Assembly (NCBI GenBank): GCA_913058245.1
Contig: CAJXQJ010000008.1
Coordinates: 1 to 64,000 of the forward strand
Origin: an uncultured Colwellia sp.
GTDB taxonomy: Bacteria > Pseudomonadota > Gammaproteobacteria > Enterobacterales > Alteromonadaceae
Direction: 5' to 3'
DNA length: 64,000 bases
Below are positions 8,634-18,797 of this stretch, in pieces. A program made the position numbers and the translations under genes. Under the pieces are notes generated by a model. That model did no database searches. It worked only from the letters and a program-made list of their open reading frames with translations, and had not been told where the DNA came from. Within the stretch, counting starts at the first letter, position 1. Each line of letters begins with the position of its first letter.

Positions 8634-11477
8634 TTACAAATTGCCAATAGCCGCAACGGCTACCGCAGAATTATAAATAATTTGAGTAACCGCAGACCAA
8701 AGCGTTAAACCGTCCTTATATTCTAAATCAAGTGGTATCACGATAGTATCGCCTGCCGCTAGCATATCAGCTTTATTTGAGAACCAATTAGCATTGCTCG
8801 CTAATCTTACAGAACCATCGGCTTTTATAATATAAATACGCTCTTGATCTGCTCGTGTTTTCAAACCTCCAGAACGCTCAATATAATCTTCTAAATCTAA
8901 GCCTGCTTTATACAAATGGGAAGTCGCATATTGCACTTCACCGATAACACTAATCGATTCTCTACTTTTAGGTATATATAATGCATCGCCACTGTCTAAG
9001 CGAATGTCATTAGAGTTTTCATTTGCCAATAAATAAGGCAAATCGATTACCAAGCGACCAACAGCTTCCGCAACACTTAATTTATTTAATAAGTCAGTTG
9101 ATTCAGCTAAATCCCCTTTATTTACACTTTCTTCATCTGTTAAGCTAATTTGCGCAGTTTCACTTTCTAGCTGTTCTTGTAAATGCGCAATTTTTTCAGC
9201 TTCTTGCCTTTTTAGTGCTTCACGGGTAAATATCGCCGCAGAGGCCTCAGCTTCCGATGTTAAACCACCAGCTCGCTTAATTACATTAATTAATGTCTCA
9301 CCTTTTTGTAATACATAAGTGCCCGGGAAGACGACTTCTCCAGCAAGTTTAATTGTACGTTTTTCCTGCCAATCTGGTATGCGCTTTATATGTAAGGTAT
9401 CAAGTGATTTAAGTAAAAAGTCTTCAGCTAGGTTAATATTTTGATGGCTCGTTTTCGCACTCTTTACGCCATCATGACTAAAGCGCACTAAGTCAGCATT
9501 TACTAAATAACTTGACTCTTTCAAACCACCAGCTAAATTGATTAACTCTCGGCTTGTCATATTAACCACATACGGATATTCGCCAGCAAAGTGAACATCG
9601 CCAGAAATGGCCACAACATTTTGTGACTTTGACTTATCAGCCTGTTGCCGTAATTCAGCAATTAATTCAGTCAAAAGCTCTGTTCTTGATTCGTTGCGTT
9701 CAAATAAAAATAATCGATCGAGAGGTGAAAGAGAAAAACTTTTTGCCACATCATTTGTTAAATCAATATAGGTAACGCTGATATTTAATTGCTTATTTTT
9801 TCTCGCCAATAATGCATATTTCAACTCTGCACCTTCTGTATAGCCCATCGCCGCATTAAGCAAGTCATAAACTGTTGCATTTTCAGTCAAAGGGTAATCG
9901 CCAGGGTTACGTACTGCACCTTTGACACTAACGATACTTGCAAAGTCAGTCAACTTCGTTTGTGTTTTTAAAACATCGAGTAAAGGAGATAAACTTTTGC
10001 TACGGTTTTTCTGTTTATTGAATACGTAGACAGTGTCTTCCGCATTGAGGATAAAGTCAGAATTTTCATCAGCACTCTCAATATAATTTGAAAAGTTAAC
10101 ACTGTAGCTAGTTAATTGTCCTGAAATAGGATTTTTGCGTGTAATCAATATGTATTCAAGATCAGGCTGTGCCTTAAAGTCATTAATACTATAAAGAATA
10201 TCACTTAATTTTATATTTTTATGCCAACCGTAAATACCTGGTCGTTGGACATGACCTTTTACTGTAATACTTTGTTCTAAAGTAGACAATACAGATGCAA
10301 CTTCAATTGTATCACCGTCACTAATTTTTTTATTTCTTTCTGTGATTAAGTTAACGCTAAGAACTGAGCGCATACCACTTTTATTAATACGAGCTATTTT
10401 ACCAACTTGTTCAAAAGCAGTAGCCTTAGCGCCACCAGCTAAACTTAGAACTTCGCCTAAACTTATTTCATTTTTCAATTCATATATAGCAGGACGACTT
10501 ACTTCACCTTTTACGCCAACAGTTACCCCAACGGTTGGAATAAAAACTACATCACCCGCCATCAAATTAATATCACCAGAGGTATCACCATTTAATAGTA
10601 GCTGATACAAATCCACATTAGCGATTACTTTGCCACGGCGCTTCACCTGTATGTTTCGCAACGAACCGATACTATTTACTCCACCTGCAGCGTACAAAGC
10701 TTGGGTTACGGTCGACAATGAACTTAGAGTATATGAAGCAGCTCTATAAGCCTCACCAAGTACGAATATGCGTATTGAGCGCAACTCCCCCATTGAAATG
10801 TTACTTTTAACGCCAATTTTCCGCTCTTTAATGACCGTTGAAATTAGACTTTTAGCTTCACTAAAACTTTGACCGGCAATATTTATGGGTCCCAATTTTG
10901 GAATATCGATATTACCTAGACGATTAACGACTAAACTAAGACTAACAGTTTCCTTCCCGTATAGTTGAACTGATAACGTATCACCCGGCCCTAAAACATA
11001 GTTTGATGGAATAGGGACGTCAGATACAGGAGCAAAGGTTGTCGGTTCACCTGCAAACAAGCCATAACCAAAAGGCTTCAATTCAAACTCTTCGGGCAAC
11101 GATGTAAATTGAAGTTGCTCTGATTCATCCTGTTCTTTATTTAAATGTTCAAAGCTATTTTCTTTTTTCGTGGTATTAGAAAGATTAAAGTTTTCTGCGA
11201 ACTTAACTTGAATGTCATCCTCTGTTGCTGGCGGCACAATGCGCGCCGGAACTAATTCATTCAATGAAGGAGAAGGTTGTTTACTATTATTCGATTTTGT
11301 TAAAGCATTCAGGTTAGATAGGTCAACCCCCATACTTTTTGCCAGCGCTTGCTGTTGGCTAGGCGAAAGCTGTTTAAATTGCTCTATTTGAGCCTGGCTT
11401 ATTTCTGCTGAAAAAGCACTAAAATTAACGATAATAAGAAAAAATGAAAATATATAATTAACAATTGAATGTTTCAT
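8634..11477 (-). CDS. Large SLBB-domain outer-membrane polysaccharide export protein (Wza-like), copy 1
   Basis: A 947-residue secreted protein with a signal peptide at about 1-23 and no lipobox Cys. A poly-export domain (near residue 160: YVLGPGDTLSVQLYGKE) is followed by about six SLBB modules, each with a GEV/GHV-xxPGxY pattern and AGG. The C-terminus is a hydrophobic helix (LTLWSAVTQIIYNSAVAV). Wza-family proteins form the outer-membrane exit channel for capsule or O-polysaccharide; this one is over twice Wza length. Residues 26-53 carry a conserved motif (QIEQFKQL and QQQALAKSMGVDL) found at the same position in the paralogue at 14084-16804. A coiled stretch near 750-810 interrupts the SLBB series. 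Confidence 0.87.
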   Translation of the reverse strand: MKHSIVNYIFSFFLIIVNFSAFSAEISQAQIEQFKQLSPSQQQALAKSMGVDLSNLNALTKSNNSKQPSPSLNELVPARIVPPATEDDIQVKFAENFNLSNTTKKENSFEHLNKEQDESEQLQFTSLPEEFELKPFGYGLFAGEPTTFAPVSDVPIPSNYVLGPGDTLSVQLYGKETVSLSLVVNRLGNIDIPKLGPINIAGQSFSEAKSLISTVIKERKIGVKSNISMGELRSIRIFVLGEAYRAASYTLSSLSTVTQALYAAGGVNSIGSLRNIQVKRRGKVIANVDLYQLLLNGDTSGDINLMAGDVVFIPTVGVTVGVKGEVSRPAIYELKNEISLGEVLSLAGGAKATAFEQVGKIARINKSGMRSVLSVNLITERNKKISDGDTIEVASVLSTLEQSITVKGHVQRPGIYGWHKNIKLSDILYSINDFKAQPDLEYILITRKNPISGQLTSYSVNFSNYIESADENSDFILNAEDTVYVFNKQKNRSKSLSPLLDVLKTQTKLTDFASIVSVKGAVRNPGDYPLTENATVYDLLNAAMGYTEGAELKYALLARKNKQLNISVTYIDLTNDVAKSFSLSPLDRLFLFERNESRTELLTELIAELRQQADKSKSQNVVAISGDVHFAGEYPYVVNMTSRELINLAGGLKESSYLVNADLVRFSHDGVKSAKTSHQNINLAEDFLLKSLDTLHIKRIPDWQEKRTIKLAGEVVFPGTYVLQKGETLINVIKRAGGLTSEAEASAAIFTREALKRQEAEKIAHLQEQLESETAQISLTDEESVNKGDLAESTDLLNKLSVAEAVGRLVIDLPYLLANENSNDIRLDSGDALYIPKSRESISVIGEVQYATSHLYKAGLDLEDYIERSGGLKTRADQERIYIIKADGSVRLASNANWFSNKADMLAAGDTIVIPLDLEYKDGLTLWSAVTQIIYNSAVAVAAIGNL

Positions 11478-11610
11478 TTATGTACTTCTAATAATTTAAA
11501 CCATAACAAACTATTCTATTATTAGGCATGCAGGCAGCAATATAAATAATGCTTCCATTTATATGCATATAACGGAAATTCAGGATTTTTTTTACAAAAA
11601 ATTTACATAG

Positions 11611-11627
11611 GCGCTCGTTGAGAGCGC
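11611..11627 (-). terminator. Hairpin between the epimerase gene and SLBB copy 1 (possible weak terminator)
   Basis: GCGCTC and GAGCGC arms around a 5-nt loop form a 6-bp GC-rich stem 21 nt beyond the epimerase stop. On the minus strand a run of Us appears only after about 9 further bases, so termination may be partial. It could lower expression of the downstream exporter gene relative to the sugar genes. Confidence 0.35.
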
Positions 11628-11647
11628 AGAATGGTAGATTAGTTGAG

Positions 11648-12685
11648 CTAATTTGTCAAAAACTTAATATACCAGGGCATAGCTTTATCAATACCTTGCT
11701 GAATTTTATATTCTGGTTCATAGCCAAGCAGGTCTTTCGCTTTAGAAATATCAGCTTGCGAATGGCGCACATCCCCTGCTCTAAAGTCTCGATATATTGA
11801 ATTTTTAACATAACTAACACCATTATCACTAAGCGCTAACGCTAAACTCGAAAACAATTCATTCAAAGTGGTTCTGTCACCCAAAGCGATATTATAGACA
11901 TGGTTTTTACCTGAATCATCAGCCGTAGCAGCTAAAATATTTGCTTGAACTGCGTTTTCAACAAAGCAAAAATCTCGACTAGTTTCGCCGTCACCATTTA
12001 TAAACAAATCTTGATTATCAATCATCGATGCTGTCCATTTTGGTATTACGGCTGCATATGCACCATTAGGCTCTTGGCGTTTGCCAAAAACATTAAAATA
12101 ACGTAACCCTGTTGAATTTAATCCATAGGTTTTATGAAACACATCAGCATAAAGCTCGTTAACATACTTAGTTACCGCATAAGGCGAAAGAGGTTTACCA
12201 ATATTATCTTCTACTTTAGGCAAAGCAGGATGGTCACCATATGTAGAGCTCGATGCTGCATAAACAAAAGTTTTCACTTTTACTTCTTTTGCAGCAGTTA
12301 GCATATTAACGAAACCGGTGATATTTGCTGAGTTCGTTAAAATGGGGTCGACAATAGAACGCGGTACTGAGCCTAATGCTGCTTGATGCAGTACATAATC
12401 TATGTTGCCATCATGTTTACTTAGCGCTTCTTGGCAAGAAGCAAAGTTTCGAATATCACCTTTAATAAAGCTAAAATTTTGCCATTGTTCAGCGGTAACC
12501 TCTGACTTAACTTCGTCTAAATTATGTTGATGACCAGTAGCAAAATTATCGAGCCCAACAACCTTTTGATCTATGAGTAATAAGGTTTCTAATAGGTTAG
12601 AACCAATAAAGCCTGCTACACCCGTTACTAACCAAGTTTTAGGTGCATTTTTTAATTGATTTTTTACTTCTTCATAACGCGACAT
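11648..12685 (-). CDS. wbpP: UDP-N-acetylglucosamine 4-epimerase (WbpP/TviC type)
   Basis: A 345-residue extended SDR. The NAD motif is [10 protein letters not shown]. The catalytic triad is visible as SSSTYGDHP (Ser) and [11 protein letters not shown] (Tyr-x3-Lys). [15 protein letters not shown] and [20 protein letters not shown] are typical of WbpP/TviC. It interconverts UDP-GlcNAc and UDP-GalNAc, or UDP-GlcNAcA and UDP-GalNAcA. The open frame allows ATG at 12697, but the family N-terminus [11 protein letters not shown] starts at 12685 and has GGA about 7 nt before it, whereas the upstream ATG has no ribosome site. It follows the dehydrogenase gene; together they make UDP-GalNAcA as in Vi antigen and Pseudomonas O6 synthesis. 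Confidence 0.92.
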   Translation of the reverse strand: MSRYEEVKNQLKNAPKTWLVTGVAGFIGSNLLETLLLIDQKVVGLDNFATGHQHNLDEVKSEVTAEQWQNFSFIKGDIRNFASCQEALSKHDGNIDYVLHQAALGSVPRSIVDPILTNSANITGFVNMLTAAKEVKVKTFVYAASSSTYGDHPALPKVEDNIGKPLSPYAVTKYVNELYADVFHKTYGLNSTGLRYFNVFGKRQEPNGAYAAVIPKWTASMIDNQDLFINGDGETSRDFCFVENAVQANILAATADDSGKNHVYNIALGDRTTLNELFSSLALALSDNGVSYVKNSIYRDFRAGDVRHSQADISKAKDLLGYEPEYKIQQGIDKAMPWYIKFLTN

Positions 12686-12745
12686 TCTTAGTTCCATTAT
12701 TTATTACTACTTTTCATTTTTTTATTGACAGAGCAATGACTATGC

Positions 12746-14026
12746 CTACAAACGCATATCAACAGAGTCTTTCGGTAAGATATATTTCAAATCATAAAGT
12801 ACGTGAGCACTTTTACCCAATGAACGAATCTTATCTATACCTAAGGTTTTAAATTCGTTATGTGATACAGCTAAAATAATGGCATCGTAGCTATTAAGTT
12901 TAGGCTCCTCAACTAAGCTCAAACCATATTCATGCTCAGCTTCTTCGCTTGAGCACCAAGGATCAGTAATATCAACATTCATGTTGTATTCTTTTAGTTC
13001 ACTGACAACATCAACAATTTTGGTGTTGCGAAGATCTGGACAATTTTCTTTAAACGTTAAGCCCATCACCAATACATTAGCATCTTCAACTTGAATGCGT
13101 TTATGCAGCATAGTTTTGACCAATTGAGACACTACATATGCGCCCATTCCATCATTTAAGCGACGACCCGCTAATATCATCTCTGGATGATAACCAACTG
13201 ACTGAGCCTTATGAGTCAAATAGTATGGATCTACACCAATACAATGGCCGCCCACCAACCCTGGACGAAACGGTAGAAAATTCCATTTGGTACCGGCTGC
13301 TTCCAATACTTCTAAGGTATCGATATTGAGTTTATTGAATATAATCGACAGTTCATTAATTAGCGCGATATTGACATCTCGTTGCGTATTTTCGATAACT
13401 TTTGCGGCCTCGGCCACTTTAATTGAGCTAGCTTTATGCGTACCGGCAATAATAATAGAGCTATACAAGTCATCTACAATAGTTGCAATTTCAGGAGTAG
13501 AACCAGAAGTAACTTTTAAGATATTCGTTACACGATGCTCTTTGTCACCAGGATTTATACGTTCAGGCGAATACCCGGCGTAGAAATCTTCGTTAAAAAT
13601 TAATCCTGACACTCGCTCAACAACGGGAATACAAGCCTCTTCTGTAGCTCCAGGATATACGGTGGACTCATAAACAATAACGTCGCCTTCATTCACTACC
13701 TTGCCTAACATTTCGCTGGCCTTTATCAGTGGTGTTAAGTCTGGTTGTTTATGATTATCGATTGGGGTTGGCACAGTGACAATATAAACATTTGCACTTT
13801 TTAGTTCATCAACAGTACATGAAAAATTTAAATTTTTCGTTGCTGCAAGCTCTTCATCACTCACTTCTAACGTGTTGTCTGTACCGTTTTTCAACTCTTC
13901 AATACGTGCTTGGTTAATATCAAAGCCTAAGGTTTGATATTTTTTCCCAAACTCAACTGCAAGCGGTAACCCAACATAGCCTAAACCTATAATAGCTATA
14001 TTGGCGTTGTTTAAATCACGTATCAT
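12746..14026 (-). CDS. wbpO: UDP-N-acetyl-hexosamine 6-dehydrogenase (TviB/WbpO/VipA type)
   Basis: A 426-residue UDP-sugar dehydrogenase that oxidises C6 twice to a uronate. N-terminal Rossmann motif [34 protein letters not shown]; Lys-bearing helix [20 protein letters not shown]; and the catalytic Cys in [17 protein letters not shown]-terminal UDP-binding domain follows ([15 protein letters not shown]). Overall pattern matches TviB/WbpO (UDP-GlcNAc or UDP-GalNAc) rather than UDP-Glc or UDP-ManNAc enzymes, and the adjacent WbpP-type epimerase supports this. It lies 57 nt downstream of SLBB copy 2. Confidence 0.9.
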   Translation of the reverse strand: MIRDLNNANIAIIGLGYVGLPLAVEFGKKYQTLGFDINQARIEELKNGTDNTLEVSDEELAATKNLNFSCTVDELKSANVYIVTVPTPIDNHKQPDLTPLIKASEMLGKVVNEGDVIVYESTVYPGATEEACIPVVERVSGLIFNEDFYAGYSPERINPGDKEHRVTNILKVTSGSTPEIATIVDDLYSSIIIAGTHKASSIKVAEAAKVIENTQRDVNIALINELSIIFNKLNIDTLEVLEAAGTKWNFLPFRPGLVGGHCIGVDPYYLTHKAQSVGYHPEMILAGRRLNDGMGAYVVSQLVKTMLHKRIQVEDANVLVMGLTFKENCPDLRNTKIVDVVSELKEYNMNVDITDPWCSSEEAEHEYGLSLVEEPKLNSYDAIILAVSHNEFKTLGIDKIRSLGKSAHVLYDLKYILPKDSVDMRL

Positions 14027-14083
14027 GTTGTTATTCCTTTACCCTAATTGCTAGCAATTGAAGTTTATTGTTATTTTATAAAG

Positions 14084-16804
14084 CTAAATACCATTTATCG
14101 CGGCTACTGCTACTGCTGCATTGTATATAATCTGTGTTGCGGTTGACCACAACGTTAAGTCGTTCATATATTCAGAATCAAGCGGCACAACTATGGTATC
14201 GCCAGGTTTTAACGACGTGTCAGCAGTGCCTGCAAACCAGTCGCTTTCTTCAATCATTTTTATGCTGCCACTAGCTGATATTACATAAATGCGCTCTTCA
14301 TCTGCACGTTTCTTCACACCGCCACTTTGCGCAATATAGTCTTCCGCTGTCATTGAAGTATTGTATAAATGCGAAGAACCGACTTGCACTTGCCCAATAA
14401 CATTAATTGAATTTTTCTTAGTTGGTACATAAAGGATATCACCACCTTCAAGTAGCACTTGTTCACTACTTTCGGTTAATATTTTTGGTAAATCGATAAC
14501 TAAACGACCAACAGGCTCAAGTTCAGTGATGTCAGCAAGTAACTTCTGCGCATCATCATAAGATGCTGATGTTCCTTGTTCAGTAAGTGATTTAGACGCC
14601 ATTTCGATACGTAGATCACCAGCAAGTTTAATTAAGTTCTGCTGCTCTAATTCTTGCAGTTTTTTCCGGGTAAAAACTGAACCATCAGGGTGTGCGTATT
14701 GCGTTAAGCCGCCGGCTTTAATAATTAAGTCTGATAAGGTTTCGCCACGACTTATGGTGTATTTCCCAGGGAAAACAAATTCACCTTTCAGTTCTACTAC
14801 GTGGTTTTCACTCCACGCCGGAATTTTATGAATGTTTAATCGATCTTTACTTTTCAGTGCTATATCAAATTCTTTTTCACCCGCTAGTGCTAAACCTAAA
14901 TCGACATTCATCGATACTTTACTGGCACCATCGTCATTCAATTGATTACGAGTCACTTCAGCCCTCGCCAAATACGCAGACTCATTAACACCACCTGCAG
15001 CAGCTACAACATCACTAACTTTGGCATTTTTAGCTAATGGATAAATACCTGGGAACTTAACTTGACCATCAACTTCAATCACTTGAATTGGTTGTCCTGA
15101 CGCACCTTGCTGACGTAACTTTCTTAGAACGGGAGCTAATAAACGGTGACGAGAAAATAATGCCATTTCACGAATATCGACTTCTGCTTCAATTCCTATT
15201 TCATCTCCAGTGATCTGCACTAATGATTGCGATACTAAGTCCTCTTCTTCACCTGTAGCAGCATTTAATGATGGTTTTGATGGATTACCACCATATTTTT
15301 GCCAAAACGATTTTTCTTTATAAAGGCTTTTTGCGAATTCTCTTTCTTTAGCAAACAATTGCTCTTGGGTATATGCCAACTCGTCTAGAGATATTTTCTC
15401 ATCAATATGTTTAGTGACGTTAGAAAATATTAAAATTTTATCATTAGGCGCTAACTTAAGATTATCCTTTGAACTGTTAGCTTTGAGTGCCTTAGCAAGA
15501 TTGAATTGTAAAACCTCGATATTTCTCGCATTATCTATTTGCCTTACGACTAACGCATAATTCAAGTCGGCATTTGTTAAGATGTGGGAATCTAAATTAG
15601 GTAATAAGTCAGTAACCTTAATATCCTTATGCCATTGATATTTACCCGGGCGAGAAACTGCCCCAATAATCGTTATAGACTCTTCATACATTCCTGAGCT
15701 TTTCATCACTCGAATATAATCACCGTTTTTTACTAACTGCTGTAATCCTGCTTCTTGCGTTAAATCAATATTAACAATACTACGTAAACTACGCGCATTA
15801 TATCTTTCAACCACAGTTGATTGAGGGAATGCCGAAGGTAATAATCCCCCAGCCATAGCCAATACTTGCGTAAAATTATCACCACTTTGTAGCTCATAAA
15901 TTGCTGGACGCCTTACTTCACCTAATATTGATACGGTTTCACCTTGCGTAGGAATAAAAACCACATCGCCAGATTGCAAAAGTACATCACTTGAGGAGTC
16001 GCCATTAATAAGAAGATCATACAGGTCAACTTTTTGTATTAACTTACCTGCACGCTTAACTTCAATATTGCGCAAAGAGCCAATATCACTAATACCACCT
16101 GCGGCAAATATTGCATGGGTAACTGAAGAGAGTGAACTTAAGGTATATGGGCCTGGTTTATACGCACTGCCTAATACGAAAACGCGCATTGAACGTAACT
16201 CAGCTAAGCTAACAACAACATTAACGCCAATAATGCGTTGTTTAATACGTTCAGCAAGAAAGTTTTTCATTTCAGAAAAGGCTAAACCCGCTATTTTTAT
16301 TGGTCCAACATCAGGAATTAAAATGGTGCCTTCACGTGTTATCGGCAATACATATTCGGCATTTTCTTTGCCATATATTTGTACTGATAGTTGATCGCCA
16401 ACACCTAAAACATACTGCTCTGGAATAGCAATATCCATCGTAGGGGAAAATGTACTAGGCGCGTTAGCAAAAACATCTACACCAAATCGCTCTAACGGTT
16501 TAAATAGTTGCTCATCAGATTCAAAAGAAGGAACTTCTTGCCTTTGGTTTGATAAATCGTCAACACTGTTTTTTCTCGGAGTAACTGGGGTAGTTGAAAG
16601 TTGAGTTGCTTGATTAGAACCTGAGATTTGTCCCATCACAGCATTTAAATCAACTCCCATACTTTTTGCTAACGCTTGCTGTTGAGCCTTTGGAAGTTTT
16701 TTAAACTGTTCAATTTGCTGTGGGCTAATTTGCGCTGACATTACTGAAAATGAAAGAGTGCTGAAAAGAAGAATGGTCGTTAAGTGACGAATAAAAGTAA
16801 TCAT
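14084..16804 (-). CDS. Large SLBB-domain outer-membrane polysaccharide export protein (Wza-like), copy 2
   Basis: A 906-residue paralogue of the protein at 8634-11477. Signal peptide about 1-23, no lipobox; QIEQFKKL and QQQALAKSMGVDL lie at the same residues (30-53) as in copy 1. Poly-export domain near residue 130 (YVLGVGDQLSVQIYGKE), a series of SLBB modules (for example GEVRRPAIYELQSGD, GAVSRPGKYQWHKD, GQVKFPGIYPLAKN, GEFVFPGKYTISRGE) and the same C-terminal hydrophobic helix (LTLWSTATQIIYNAAVAV). A charged 50-residue insert rich in Lys and Glu lies near residues 475-530 and differs from copy 1. It is the first gene of the visible polysaccharide run, transcribed divergently from the POT transporter. 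Confidence 0.87.
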   Translation of the reverse strand: MITFIRHLTTILLFSTLSFSVMSAQISPQQIEQFKKLPKAQQQALAKSMGVDLNAVMGQISGSNQATQLSTTPVTPRKNSVDDLSNQRQEVPSFESDEQLFKPLERFGVDVFANAPSTFSPTMDIAIPEQYVLGVGDQLSVQIYGKENAEYVLPITREGTILIPDVGPIKIAGLAFSEMKNFLAERIKQRIIGVNVVVSLAELRSMRVFVLGSAYKPGPYTLSSLSSVTHAIFAAGGISDIGSLRNIEVKRAGKLIQKVDLYDLLINGDSSSDVLLQSGDVVFIPTQGETVSILGEVRRPAIYELQSGDNFTQVLAMAGGLLPSAFPQSTVVERYNARSLRSIVNIDLTQEAGLQQLVKNGDYIRVMKSSGMYEESITIIGAVSRPGKYQWHKDIKVTDLLPNLDSHILTNADLNYALVVRQIDNARNIEVLQFNLAKALKANSSKDNLKLAPNDKILIFSNVTKHIDEKISLDELAYTQEQLFAKEREFAKSLYKEKSFWQKYGGNPSKPSLNAATGEEEDLVSQSLVQITGDEIGIEAEVDIREMALFSRHRLLAPVLRKLRQQGASGQPIQVIEVDGQVKFPGIYPLAKNAKVSDVVAAAGGVNESAYLARAEVTRNQLNDDGASKVSMNVDLGLALAGEKEFDIALKSKDRLNIHKIPAWSENHVVELKGEFVFPGKYTISRGETLSDLIIKAGGLTQYAHPDGSVFTRKKLQELEQQNLIKLAGDLRIEMASKSLTEQGTSASYDDAQKLLADITELEPVGRLVIDLPKILTESSEQVLLEGGDILYVPTKKNSINVIGQVQVGSSHLYNTSMTAEDYIAQSGGVKKRADEERIYVISASGSIKMIEESDWFAGTADTSLKPGDTIVVPLDSEYMNDLTLWSTATQIIYNAAVAVAAINGI

Positions 16805-17157
16805 TTGCGCGTATTTTTTCCCAATAGATACGAAAATTACAGCTTAAATTTATTTAAATAAAGCTCAAACAGCGTGGAGTTTATCAGTAACTTGGTGGCG
16901 ATTAAAGCAACTTTTCACTTCCAAATTTAATTTTTACTAATTTAGAAAATCATGAGCAAAAATAACAAAAAGTAAACAATTGCTCATACATTCAATAGAG
17001 ATTACCTGCTCGGACTTGCCTTTCGGGGCTAGCAAAGGTATAAAACGGGCTGACTAAGCAACTTTATACAATATTGCTCGACAAATTTATGCATTTAGTG
17101 ATGAATGCAATCAATAATAATAATTATGACTTCGAGCACCTATTTAAGGAATTTTAA
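16805..17157. other. Divergent intergenic region, SLBB copy 2 / POT transporter
   Basis: 353 nt without a gene. The right half holds a readable sigma-70 promoter for the POT gene (17016-17044). The left half is AT-rich and should carry the promoter of the polysaccharide operon, but I could not fix it. The capsule-type ops element GGCGGTAG was looked for on the minus strand and not seen. Confidence 0.6.
17016..17044 (+). promoter_or_regulatory. Putative sigma-70 promoter of the POT transporter gene
   Basis: TTGCCT at 17016-17021 and TATAAA at 17039-17044 are separated by exactly 17 nt, matching 4/6 and 5/6 of consensus. The predicted start of transcription is near 17051, leaving a leader of about 107 nt before the ATG. 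Confidence 0.5.
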
Positions 17158-18600
17158 ATGACTAAACCAGCAGCAGGCACATTACTCGGACATCCGAAGG
17201 GGCTCTTCCTCCTTTTCGGTACGGAAATGTGGGAACGATTCGGCTACTACGGCATGCGCGCCCTACTAGTACTTTATTTGGTAGCAGCAGTTGAAGACGG
17301 TGGTTTTGGATGGACAACAGGCGAAGCACTAGGTCTTTATGGTACATTTACCATGGCTGTTTATTTAACGCCTATGATTGGTGGTTGGTTAGCAGATAAC
17401 TTTATCGGCCAACGAAAAGCCATTATTTATGGTGGTATTTTATTCTCGGCAGGTTATTTCACCTTAGGTATTCCTAAGTCAATGATTGTCGGAATGGAAG
17501 AAACTGTTTTCTATATCGGCTTGTTTTTAATTTGTTGTGGTAATGGCTTATTTAAAGCTAACGTATCTAGCCTTGTTGGTGAATTATATGAAGATGGCGA
17601 TCACCGTCGTGATGCAGCATTCACTATATTCTACATGGGTATCAACTTAGGTGCATTTTTATCACCATTAATTGTTGGCTACTTAGGTGAAGAAGTTAAC
17701 TGGCACTACGGTTTCATTGCAGCAGGTTGCGGTATGTTAATCGGCTTAGCACTACAATTAACGCTAGCAAAAAGCTACTTAGGCGATATTGGTGTTACAC
17801 CTTCAGCTCACAAAATTAAAGAAGCACAAGATGAATTAAAGTCTCGTGCTTTAACAAAAGAAGAAAAAGATCGTACTAAAGTTATCTTAATCATGAGTGT
17901 ATTCTCAGTTATCTTCTGGGCAGGCTTTGAACAAGCTGGCGGTCTATTTAATATCTATGCATCGCAATTTACAGACCGTAATATTATGGGCTTTGAAGTG
18001 CCGGCAACTTGGTTCCAATCATTAAATGCTATGTTCATCATAATGCTTGCGCCAGTTATTGCTTCGGTTTGGGTTAAGATGGGCTCTAAAGAACCAACGT
18101 CACCAGTGAAGTTTGCATTAGCCATGGTATTTTTGGCATTAGGCTTCTTTGTAATGCTTTGGGCAACTATCGTTCAAGGCGGCGATGTTACTGTTAAAGT
18201 AAGCATGTTATTCCTTGTATTTGCTTACCTTTTCCATACTTTAGGTGAATTGTGCTTATCGCCAATAGGCTTATCTCTTGTATCGAAATTAGCACCTGTT
18301 AAATTCACCTCATTACTAATGGGTGTGTGGTTCTTCTTTACTGCTTTATCAAACAAGTTAGCAGCATTCATTGGTCAGTTTGTTGGTGAAGGTGAAGAGC
18401 AAGTAGCTAACGCTGGTAATATCTTCTTAGGTGTTGGCTTAGGTGCATTAATTACCGCAGTAATTATTTTCCTAGCATCAAACAAGCTAGTTGAGTGGAT
18501 GCACGGCGCTGAAGGTGATGACTCTCATGACCTTGAAGGTAAAATTGAAGAAGAAATGGCTGTTACTGGTACTCACGAAGCAATTTCTGAAAAACAATAA
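17158..18600 (+). CDS. Proton-dependent di/tripeptide transporter (POT/PTR2 family)
   Basis: A 480-residue inner-membrane carrier with about 14 hydrophobic segments. The family signature ExxERFxYYG is present (EMWERFGYYGMRALLVLYL, residues 23-41) with PTR2 signatures FTIFYMGINLGAFLSPLIVG and FWAGFEQAGGLFNIYA. These transporters import di- and tripeptides with protons, and the EKERFG-type glutamate and Tyr pair are involved in proton coupling. A monocistronic unit is suggested by a promoter upstream and a strong terminator 46 nt after the stop. Many marine alteromonads carry several POT genes; the E. coli equivalents are dtpA/dtpB. Exact peptide specificity cannot be read. Confidence 0.93.
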   Translation: MTKPAAGTLLGHPKGLFLLFGTEMWERFGYYGMRALLVLYLVAAVEDGGFGWTTGEALGLYGTFTMAVYLTPMIGGWLADNFIGQRKAIIYGGILFSAGYFTLGIPKSMIVGMEETVFYIGLFLICCGNGLFKANVSSLVGELYEDGDHRRDAAFTIFYMGINLGAFLSPLIVGYLGEEVNWHYGFIAAGCGMLIGLALQLTLAKSYLGDIGVTPSAHKIKEAQDELKSRALTKEEKDRTKVILIMSVFSVIFWAGFEQAGGLFNIYASQFTDRNIMGFEVPATWFQSLNAMFIIMLAPVIASVWVKMGSKEPTSPVKFALAMVFLALGFFVMLWATIVQGGDVTVKVSMLFLVFAYLFHTLGELCLSPIGLSLVSKLAPVKFTSLLMGVWFFFTALSNKLAAFIGQFVGEGEEQVANAGNIFLGVGLGALITAVIIFLASNKLVEWMHGAEGDDSHDLEGKIEEEMAVTGTHEAISEKQ

Positions 18601-18646
18601 TAGCGATTAGGTTAATATCAACTTAGCAGCTATTTAAAACCTACCT

Positions 18647-18682
18647 AACGGGTAATAACAAATGTTATTACCCGTTTTTTTA
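18647..18682 (+). terminator. Rho-independent terminator after the POT gene
   Basis: AACGGGTAATAA and TTATTACCCGTT form a perfect 12-bp or longer stem with a small CAAATG loop, followed directly by seven Ts. This closes the POT transcription unit. Confidence 0.92.
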
Positions 18683-18797
18683 TCTTACAAACTACATAAT
18701 TGTTACCTATAACTTAATTTACTCATAACTTGCTATCAGCAGCTTAATGCTTAATATGTTAATTCTTCGCTCCTAGCTCCTAACCGGAAATATATAA

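Noticed and set aside
17014..17042. Hairpin-like sequence (TGCCTTT / AAAGGTA) upstream of the POT gene considered as a riboswitch or regulatory RNA.
   Set aside because: It overlaps a better explained sigma-70 promoter (TTGCCT-N17-TATAAA), so most of it would not be transcribed. No c-di-GMP or other riboswitch consensus fits.
18683..18797. Expected 6S RNA (ssrS) upstream of ygfA, as in E. coli.
   Set aside because: Only 115 nt are available between the POT terminator and ygfA, and no long rod-like inverted pairing is seen.
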